DNA of 64,000 nucleotides from Schistocephalus solidus (lineage: Eukaryota > Platyhelminthes > Cestoda > Diphyllobothriidea > Diphyllobothriidae): NCBI GenBank assembly GCA_017591395.1, contig WEDG01001251.1:124001-188000 (forward strand). Reading direction: 5' to 3'. The translations under genes and the position numbers were made by a program. Positions within the stretch are counted from its first letter, which is position 1. Each line of letters begins with the position of its first letter. This document shows, one piece after another, positions 46,994-54,846 of this stretch. The notes under the pieces are model-generated. The model was not told where the DNA came from. It searched no databases and worked only from the letters and a program-made list of their open reading frames with translations.

Positions 46994-47008
46994 GACAACC
47001 TCCGGTAA

Positions 47009-48565
47009 ACCACCGGAGGCTGAGCTACATCTGAACACGCTACCTACACCAATACATCGACAGCACCCTCACAATCACCATTTACCAGAGTTTATCACGG
47101 TTTCCTAGAAACCGTGGCTTGGAAGTCTGCCAATCTGACGCTTCCACCATACCATGCCGTCGGCTCAGTGTATGTGCTGTGTGTGTCGAGTGGCTGACCA
47201 GTGGACTGGGAGTCAGAGAGCGATGGCTGCTCCATATCCCCTGAGTTTGTGAATCCTGGTGCGTGCGTTATGGGGGCCAGGTCCTGCTGTAGCGCACGAA
47301 GACGGGTACGCCGATCCATCAGCCAATGCACCCACTCCAACATCAGGCAATTGACCGGCTCGGGCAGTGTCTAATGGTTGGGGTTGGGGAGAGAGTGAGG
47401 TCGACAGCTCAGCGCATGTTCCTCACTATAAACAATCTGACGCGCTTAAAACTATCACGGTGCACTAAAAGCCGTGGCTTAGAAGGTTGCCAACTGACGG
47501 GATAACTCGGACCGCGTGGTCAGCCCAATATGTGTTTTGTGTGGAGTGGCTGACTGGCGGACTGAGAGTCAGGCTGCAATGGCTCCTTGTTAATGTGGTC
47601 TTTATGGCACTCCCACTCTGTGGGATCCTAGCCAGGTGTGGTGGTACGCCCAGGGGCGGCACTGGCCGCGCCAGCCACCTGCGACCTCTCTCATCTCCGG
47701 TCTTCTTGCCTGTGTCGTGAGACCGGGCTCAGGTGGTGGGGGAGAAGAGTGTGCGGCAACGTTAACCGCCGCGGTTGGAAGGTTGCCAACTGACAATTAC
47801 ACTCAGACCTCGCCGTTAGTTCAATGTGTGTTGTGTGGATTGGCTGACTGGTGGTCTGAGAGTCAGGCTGCGATTGCTCCTTCTTAACGTGACCTCTGGC
47901 TATCTCACACATGTGAGATGTAAGCCGTTCAACCTCCTGTTGTGTGAAATCCTGGTACTTGTGTTTGGGGGGCAAGGTCGTGTACGTAGTACACGTAGAC
48001 GAGGTCACCAGCAGCTGCGCCCGCTTCCGCATCAGACAACTGAACGGCTCGGACAGTGGTCTGATTGTGGGGGTGGGGAGAGAGTGAGGTCGAGAGCTCA
48101 GTGTATTTTCCTCACTATAAACAATCTGACGCGCTTGAAACTATCATGATGCGCTAACAGCCGTGGCTTGGAAGGTTGCCAACTGACGGGATAACTCGGA
48201 CCGCGTGGTCAGCCCAATGTGTGTTTTGTATGGAGTGACTGACTGGCCGACTGAGAGTCAGGCTGCAATGGCTCCTTCTTACTGTGGCCTTTATGGCACT
48301 CCCACGCCGTGGGATCCGAGCCAGGTGTGGTGGCACGCCCAGGGGCGGCTCCGGCCGCGCCAGCCACCTGCGCCCTCTCCGATCTCCGGTCTTCTTGACT
48401 CTGTCTTGACACCGGGCTCAGGTGGGGGAGGAGGAGAGAGTGTGGTAGCTGCAGCGCAAGGTTACTATCACTTAAAACTAATTCACGCGAAAGTCACCGT
48501 CCCTGCACCACCTGATGTGGAGCATACGGTGGACCTCGTCGAAATCGATGGTTGAACTGCGAAAC
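47009..48565 (+). repeat. 3' tail of copy B: tandem array of alpha and beta modules
   Basis: Four module starts share CCGTGGCTTGGAAGNTTGCC or close variants: about 47112, 47471, 47771 and 48163. The first and third (alpha) carry CAACTGACCGGCTCGG-like, GGGGAGAGAGTGAGGTCG and CACTATAAACAATCTGACGC. The second and fourth (beta) carry GCACTCCCAC, CCAGGGGCGGC, GTCTTCTTG and GTGGTGGGGGAG-like boxes. So the order is alpha-beta-alpha-beta with a higher-order period of about 660-690 bp. The array ends near 48560 at GTTGAACTGCG. It is non-coding; the small open stretches inside it are chance. Confidence 0.8.
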
Positions 48566-49255
48566 ACAAAAAAATACATTGGGCTGAGCATGTGGTCCGA
48601 GTGTTCCCTTCAGTTAGCAACCTTCCAAGCCATGGCTTTTAGCGCACCGTGATAGTTTCGAGCGCGACAGATTGTTTATAGTGAGGAAAATGCGCTGACC
48701 TTTCGACCTCACTTTCTCTCCCACCCCCACAATCCCACCACCCTCGACAGTTCGACCGTCGTAGTCTGCCGATGTCCACCGTATGCTCCACACCAGGTGG
48801 CGCAGAGACGGTGACTTGCGCGTGATTAAGTTTAAAGTGATAGTAGACTTGCGATGCAGCTACCGCACTCTCTCCTCCTCCCCCACCTGAGCCTGGTGTC
48901 AAGACAAAGTCAAAAAGACCGGAGATGGAAGAGGAAGCAGGTGGCTGGCGCGGCCGGAGCCGCCCCTGGGTGTACCAACACACCTGGCTCGGATCCCACG
49001 GAGTGGGAGTGCAAAAAGGCCACATTAAGAAAGATCCATTGCAGCCTGACTCTCAGTCCACCAGTCAGCCACTCCACACAAAACACACATTGGGCTGACC
49101 ACATGGTCCGATTTATTCCATCAGTTGGCAATCTTGCAAGCCGCGGCTTTTAGCGCACCGTGATAGTTTCAACCTCGTCAGATTGTTTATATTGAGGAAA
49201 ATGCACTGATCTGTTGACCTCCCTCTCTCCACCATCCCCACAATCAGACCACCAT
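48566..49255 (-). repeat. Inverted array of the same tail modules
   Basis: Same modules as 47381-48560 but on the opposite strand: CTCACTATAAACAATCTG variants at about 48672 and 49180 (as complements), and the module start GCCATGGCTTGGAAGG (complement, about 48620) and GCCGCGGCTTGCAAGA (complement, about 49130). Period about 510 bp. It meets the plus-strand array head-on at about 48560-48570, making a large imperfect palindrome of roughly 0.5 kb per arm. Confidence 0.8.
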
Positions 49256-49876
49256 CCGAGGACATCCAAGGTGGTGGATTGGATGGTGTCCCTCAGCTAA
49301 CACCAGGCGGCGATCTCTGTGGTGTGTTGGTACTCCAGTCACTGGTTCACTAGTCTCTGTACGATGGATTCGCAAGTGACCGACCAGGCCCATGCGTGAG
49401 GTGAATGTGCAGTCGCATTAAGGACAGTTTATGAAAGAGTCCCCATCGCTGATGGTGGTGGTAGCGGTAGTAGTGAAGGCGAAGGCGGTAGTGGTTGCGG
49501 TGTTGGGGATAACAGGCGATGAGTATTGGGATGTGTTCTCTATGATGGTAGGAGTAATGGAATTGATGCCAGGAGTGAGGTCGGGGGAGTCTGAAGGAGG
49601 GTTGGTAGAATTTGACGTAGAAATTGGAATTGTCCGATTGTTGATGCATTGCGTCCGAAGATGTCCGACCAGGCCGATTCGCGCGCGGAAGATGCGTTGA
49701 CAGCGCGGGCATGTTGGCAGGGCCTGGGCATTGGCGGTATTGGTCCGGGGCGCTGGTGACTTTCGTGCCGCTCTTTTCGGCCTTGGCGGCGGCGATCCGG
49801 TTGGCCTCATAGATTGCTGAACCAGTCTTCACTGATCTTCTCCATGCCGGTCTATCCTGGGCGAGCTCCTCACAGG
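49256..49876 (-). repeat. Direct duplication, unit 1 (620 bp)
   Basis: Nearly identical to 50722-51341. By eye I count about ten single-base differences and one 1-bp indel, several of them clustered at the edges. It includes the end of a LINE zinc-finger region joined to a piece of endonuclease-RT linker, so the same odd junction is present twice. Confidence 0.9.
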
Positions 49877-50780
49877 TCACCGAGTTGATTTGCAGTTTCT
49901 TCTGCGATTTCTTCAAAGTGTCCTTTTAGCGTGGTTTTTGACCTCCCTGCCGGCGAGATCCCGTAGCGACATCTCCGTAGAAAAGTCGCTTGGGTAGTCG
50001 CTCGTCGTCCATTCTTACCAGGTGGCCGCTCCATCGCAGTTGCACTTGCCTCAGCATTGCATGGATGCTGAGGATTCCGGTCCGCTCTAGGACTTCCGTG
50101 ACCGAGATCCGCTCTTGCCATCTCAGCTTCAGTATTCTGCGGAGGCAGCTGAGATGAAAGTGATTCAATTTCCTGGCTTGTTTCGAGAAGACGGTCCATG
50201 TCTCCGCTCCGTAAAGGAGTCTCTTCAAGACGATGGCATTGTACATCTTCATATTGGTGTTCGGGTGAATACCGTGGCGATTCCAAACGGAGGACTGCAG
50301 CCAGCCGAAGGACTGACTGGCTTTGGTGATCAGTTGGGCAACCTCGTCATCGATTTTCGTGTTGCGTGATAGCGTGCTTCCTAGATAAATTAAGTTTTCT
50401 ACGTTTTTGAGTTATCCACCATTGACATTGATTCGGGTAATATTGTATTCTGCGCTGGGTGCCGGATGGTGCATGACAACCGTTTTGGCTGTACTGATTG
50501 TTAATCCAAAATTGGCGCAGCCTTCGGCGAAGAGATCCATACTCATTTGCATGTCCTCCTCCATCACGGTGTTAAGGGTTCAGTCGTTCGCGAAGAGCAA
50601 GTCATGGGCTGTAATCGTAGACACATGCGTTGAAGCCTGCAAATGGTTCTTCTCGACGAGAAGAGCGTTGATAGCTGCGTCGTTGTCAGCAAACCTGTCA
50701 TGGTGCTGACGACATGCGCGGCCGAGGACATCCAAGGTGGTGGATTGGATGGTGTCCCTCAGCTTACACCAGGCGTAGAT
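49257..50780 (-). mobile_element. RTE-like LINE copy C2: rearranged, RT C-terminus plus zinc fingers
   Basis: Minus strand from 50780: linker WCKLRDTIQSTTLDVLGRA and LLVEKNH, then directly QASTHVSTITAHDLLFAND, so the RT fingers and most of the palm are deleted at about 50640. The catalytic box reads FAND (50583-50594), one aspartate lost, then a TGA. Next are INVNGG, YLGSTLSRNTKIDDEVAQ, SKASQ-like [46 protein letters not shown] and QGGQ. Bridge and finger 1 (CPRCQRI equivalents around 49690-49720) follow in shifted frames, then finger 2, whose CP-stop-C shows a TAA inside the finger. It ends in a linker fragment (LRDTIQSTTLDVLG) fused to the tail array at 49256. Dead. Confidence 0.85.
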
Positions 50781-51341
50781 CTCTGTGGTGTGTTGGTACT
50801 CCAGTCACTGGTTCACTAGTCTCTGTACGATGGATTCGCAAGTGACCGACCAGGCCCATGCGTGAGGTGAATGTGCAGTCGCATTAAGGACAGTTTATGA
50901 AAGAGTCCCCATCGCTGATGGTGGTGGTAGCGGTAGTAGTGAAGGCGAAGGCGGTAGTGGTTGCGGTGTTGGGGATAACAGGCGATGAGTATTGGGATGT
51001 GTTCTCTATGATGGTAGGAGTAATGGAATTGATGCCAGGAGTGAGGTCGGGGGAGTCTGAAGGAGGGTTAGTAGAATTTGACGTAGAAATTGGAATTGTC
51101 CGATTGTTGATGCATTGCGTCCGAAGATGTCCGACCAGGCCGATTCGCGCGCGGAAGATACGTTGACAGCGCGGGCATGTTGGCAGGGCCTGGGCATTGG
51201 CGGTATTGGTCCGGGGCGCTGGTGACTTTCGTGCCGCTCTTTTGGCCTTGGCGGCGGCGATCCGGTTGGCCTCATAGATTGCTGAACCAGTCTTCACTGA
51301 TCTTCTCCATGCCGGTCTATCCTGGGCGAGCTCCTCACAGG
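50722..51341 (-). repeat. Direct duplication, unit 2 (620 bp)
   Basis: Second copy of 49256-49876, offset 1466 bp, same orientation. Beyond 51341 and 49876 the two still align as LINE sequence, but at clearly lower identity. Confidence 0.9.
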
Positions 51342-51529
51342 TTGCCGGGTAGATTAGCAGTTGCTTCAGCGATTTCTTCAAAGCGTCCTTGTAGCGTCGT
51401 TTTGGACATCCCTGTCGGTGAGCACACGTAACGATATCAATGAGAAAAGTCATTTAGGTAGTCGCTCGTCGTTCATGCTTACTAGGTGGCCGCTCCATTG
51501 CAGTCACATTTACCGTTGGGCAACCTCGT

Positions 51530-52299
51530 CATCGATTCTTGTGTTGCGTGACAGCGTTTTTGAGTTGAGCACCGTTGACATTGATTCGTGGAGCATTGTA
51601 TTCCACGCTGGGTGGCGGCTGGCGCATGACAACCGTTTTGGCTGTACTGATTGTTAATCCAAAATCGGCGCAGCCTGCGGCGAAGAGGTCCATGCTCCTT
51701 TGCATGTCCTCTTCCGTCACGGTGTTAAGGGTGCAGTCGTTCGCGAATAGCAAGTCATGGGCTGTAGTCGTAGACACATGCGTTGAAGCCTGCATACGCC
51801 GACTGTTAAGAAAGCGTCCATCAGTTCTATAGGTGACGCAGATCCCAGGCTGTTCATCACGGTAGGCATCCATCAGCATAGCCGAGAACATGAGACTGAA
51901 CAGGATGGGGGCCAGTACGCAGCCGTGCTTCACTCCGTTGGTCACTGTGAATGCTTCGGATACCGTCCCATTGTCGGTGACGCGCGCCGTCATCCCGTCA
52001 TGAAGCTGACGCACCATGTGCGTGAACCACTGAGGACAGCCGAATTTCCGCATGACTTTCCACAGTCCGTCGCGATTTACCGTGTCAAAGGCTTTCATCA
52101 GATCCAAGAAGGTAGTGTATAGGTGAGCTCGCATCTCCTGGCACTTCTCTTGTAGCTGGCGGGTGGCAAAGTTCATATCGGTTGTTTCGCGGTGTCGGTG
52201 GAAACCACATTGGCTTTCCGAGAGCAGGCCCTGCACTAGGTAACCGTTTAGACGATTGAGAAGGATACGGGTGAAGATCTTCCGGGTGATGCTGATCAA
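51530..52299 (-). pseudogene. RT domain fragment of copy C1 (256 codons open)
   Basis: Minus-strand frame with [86 protein letters not shown] (Gln to His in the KQGC motif), [37 protein letters not shown] and TAKTVVMRQPPPSVEYNAPR. The palm Asp of the AFD motif is kept, but the catalytic pair is Asn-Asp, so polymerase activity is expected to be lost even before the truncation. The frame runs into an unrelated short tail where the downstream deletion joins. Confidence 0.9.
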
Positions 52300-53115
52300 C
52301 GAGATGCCTCTGTGATTATCACAGAGTTACCGGTTCCCCTTCCATTTGTAGAGATGGACACTGGTTGCGTCTTTGAAATCCCGAGAAACTGATCCTTGGC
52401 ACCACATCTCCTGGAAGAGTTTTGTGAGTTCTGTTATCAGCTGTAGCCCGCCATGCTTCTAGATTTCCGATGGGATTGTGTCAGAGCCCGGTGCTTTACC
52501 GCTGGAAATCTGCTGCACGACCCGGATGGTTTCTGGTAAGGAAGGCGGCAGATCCAGGTTATTGTTCGTGTCCACATGAGGGAGCCGGTCAATGGCAGCA
52601 TCGGAGATGGCTGATTATCAATAAAGCACACTTCTGAAGTGCTCGGCCAAGCGCTTCAGAATTTGCGATTTCTCTGTCAGCAGTGTTTTTCGTCAGAGCT
52701 GAGCAGCGGTGCGGTCCCCTTGATGCAGGGACCGTAGATGGCCTTAATGGCTTTGAAAAAGTTTTTCATTTCATTGCGGTACGCATATGCCTGGATTTTC
52801 CCAGCCTTTCGGATCATTTAGGCAGGCATCTCCGGCAGTCGTTGCCATATAAGGCGGTGGCATCTGAAGAAGACTGCTTTGGTGGCGTCAGTTCAAAGGT
52901 CCATGTAGGCTTTGTATAGCCCATTCTTCTCTGCGATTAAGTTGTTGATGTCGGCGTCACTGTCTTCAAACCAGTCCTGGTGTTGACGGCGTACGCGTGC
53001 GAGGAATTCAAGGGTGGTGGACTGGATGACCTTTCACAGTTGACACAATCGTGTTTCCACGGTGCCGTTATTATCTGGAGCATACAGATTCTCCAGTTTC
53101 GCGGTTATTTGGTTG

Positions 53116-53167
53116 CTGAAATCAAAACAGTGAGCAGGCAAATTTAACAAAAGTGCATTTAACTTAC
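53116..53167 (-). other. Intron-like 52-bp segment in the linker of copy C1
   Basis: On the minus strand ACAG|GTAAGT and TTTTGATTTCAG|CAACC bound exactly 52 bp, equal in length and position to 2119-2170 of copy A. Confidence 0.35.
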
Positions 53168-53193
53168 CTGTCGGCCGCTTACCTTATGGGCCT

Positions 53194-53905
53194 TCATCGG
53201 GGTTGCAGTCGGAGACTCATCTGGAAGATGAGGAGGTGGTGATCGGTCCAACCATCGGCATCGCGGATCGCCTTGGTTACCTGCACGTCCTGTCGCTTTC
53301 GCCTCCGGACGAGAACATAGTCCAGCAGCTGCCAGCGCCGTGACCGAGGTTGAATCCAGGTGGCCTTCTCCCGAGTCGGAATGCGGAAGAAAGTTTTGGT
53401 CAGCAGAAAACGGTGTTCCGCACACGTTTGCAGAAGAAGGAGGCCACTATCGTCACAGCATCCGAGACCGTGGGGACCCAGCACTCCCTGCCAGGCAGCG
53501 TGGTCCGTCGCGACGCGGGCGTTGAAGTCACCAAGGCCAATTAACTTGTCCACCTGCGGCACAGTCACCAGCATGGGTGTGCAGGTCCTCACAGAATTTG
53601 TCCTTCGCCTTATCAGAACTCGTTATTGGGAGAGCGTAGATGCTGATGATGGTGGCAAACTTTTCTCCCCGAAGAGGAAGGCAGAAGCTCATCGGTCGAT
53701 CATTGATACCCTGCGGCAGACAGGGCAGAGGTCCCACGATGTCGTTCCGGATGGCACAGGCAACAACAGCGTCGCTCTGCCTTTGGCCGGCCGCTCCAGA
53801 AGAAGGTGTAGGCGGCACCCACCTCCTCCAGCTGACCCTGGTCAGGGAATTGGGTCTCGCTGAGAGGAGCAATGTCAACCTTGCAGCGCACCAGTTCCCG
53901 AGCAA
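53194..53905 (-). pseudogene. APE-type endonuclease domain of copy C1
   Basis: Two overlapping minus-strand frames (53905-53528, 53592-53194) cover the exonuclease-endonuclease-phosphatase fold that nicks target DNA before reverse transcription. Visible motifs are [11 protein letters not shown] (Glu of the catalytic core), SIYALP in place of the family's SAYAPP, VNWPW at the frame break, GDFNARV (catalytic Asp/Asn), LLDYVLV, and [11 protein letters not shown], whose DHH is the terminal SDH-like motif. The frame shift falls immediately next to GDFN. In the family this domain precedes the RT in one protein. Confidence 0.88.
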
Positions 53906-54002
53906 CTAACGCCGTCCTCCGTTCCGGCCGGATGCTCCTAGGATTGTCTTAAAGGGAACGAACATTCCAGGCTGCTAGTATGAGTGGACTCAAATTGAGT
54001 CT

Positions 54003-54745
54003 GGTGTCATGTCAGAGTCAAGAAGACCGGAGATGGGAGAGGGCGCCGGTGGCTAGCGCAGCCGGAGCCCCTCCACACACACACGCCCACACGACAGTTT
54101 GACCGTCGTAGTCCGACGATGTCCACCGCATGCTCCACACCAGATGGTGCAGGGACAGTGACTTGCGCATGAATTAGTTTTAACTGATAGTAGCCCTGCG
54201 CTGCAGCTATCGCTACCTCTCCTCTCCTACCTGAGCTCGATTTCATGACAGAGTCAAGAAGACCGAAGGCGGGAGAGGATGCAGGTGGCTGGTGCGATCG
54301 TAGCCGCCCTGGGCGTACCACCACGCCTGGCTCAGATCCCACGGAGTAGGAGTGCCATAAAGGCCACTTTAAGAAGGAGCCATTGCAGCCTGGCTCTCAG
54401 TCCTCCAGTCAGCCAATTCACAAAAAAACACACATTGGGCTGACAACGTGGTCCGAGTGTTCCCATCAGTTGGCAACCTTCCAAGCCACGACTTTTAGCT
54501 CAGCCGTGATAGTTTGGAGCGTCAGATTGTTTTTAGTGCGGAAAATGTGCTGAGCTGTCGACCTCACTCTCTCCACCATCTGCACAATCAGACCACCGTC
54601 TTAGCCGGTCAGTTGTCTGATGTGGGAGTGAGCGAATTGGCTGACGGGTCGGCGTACCCGTCATCACGCGCCACAGCACGGCCTGGCTCCCATAACCCAC
54701 ACACCAGGATTCCCTTACTCAGGTGATATGGAGGAACCATCGTCG
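54003..54745 (-). repeat. Tail modules upstream of the copy C endonuclease
   Basis: Minus strand order: part of alpha (54745-54480), beta (about 54480-54100), then a second partial beta (GGCTCCGGCTGCGCTAGCC to CTTCTTGACTCTGACATGAC, about 54070-54010). The endonuclease start (LAAWNVRSL) follows within 20-30 bp. So the same modules that form the 3' tail also precede the endonuclease here, as a 5' UTR or as the tail of a neighbour copy in tandem. Confidence 0.75.
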
Positions 54746-54766
54746 TATGACTCCCAATTACCATTG

Positions 54767-54767
<1 letters not shown>

Positions 54768-54844
<77 letters not shown>
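54768..54844. repeat. (AT)n microsatellite, 77 bp
   Basis: Uninterrupted alternating T and A from 54768 to 54844, just beyond the outer edge of the alpha module. The Tyr/Ile repeats in open frames here are artefacts. Confidence 0.98.

Positions 54845-54846
<2 letters not shown>

Larger units (their letters stand above)
44718..47008 (+). mobile_element. RTE-like LINE copy B: RT plus five zinc fingers, youngest copy
   Basis: 5'-truncated in the RT fingers ([17 protein letters not shown], 44718 on). The RT is nearly intact: [65 protein letters not shown], the catalytic [10 protein letters not shown] (FADD 45321-45332), [46 protein letters not shown] and the final [10 protein letters not shown]. 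Lesions are a +1 shift near 44781-44784, TGA at 45915-45917 (a CGA codon in sister copies, so C-to-T), a shift near 45970, and TGA at 46913-46915 (again CGA to TGA). A basic bridge and five fingers follow to 47008. The protein would nick-prime and reverse-transcribe its own RNA; this copy cannot. Confidence 0.92.
50790..53990 (-). mobile_element. RTE-like LINE copy C1: endonuclease, RT and zinc fingers, with an internal deletion
   Basis: Minus strand from 53985: LAAWNVRSL then a stop; [20 protein letters not shown] and [20 protein letters not shown] (endonuclease N-terminus); after a shift [40 protein letters not shown] (GDFN at 53521-53532); [25 protein letters not shown]-like DADGWTDHH (endonuclease end). 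The linker runs 53170-52680 with several stops and the RT 52300-51530. The RT box is FAND (51736-51747). After KNAVTQHKNR the frame stops near 51529, and about 380 bp of RT C-terminus are deleted at about 51515 (ACGG joined to an equivalent of QLRWSGHLV). Bridge and finger 1 (CPRCQRIFRARIGLVGHLRT with C2HC end) and a broken finger 2 follow. Confidence 0.88.

Noticed and set aside
49431..49700. 89-codon plus-strand frame, present again at 50897-51166
   Set aside because: Antisense of the zinc-finger linker; its double occurrence is only the 620-bp duplication.
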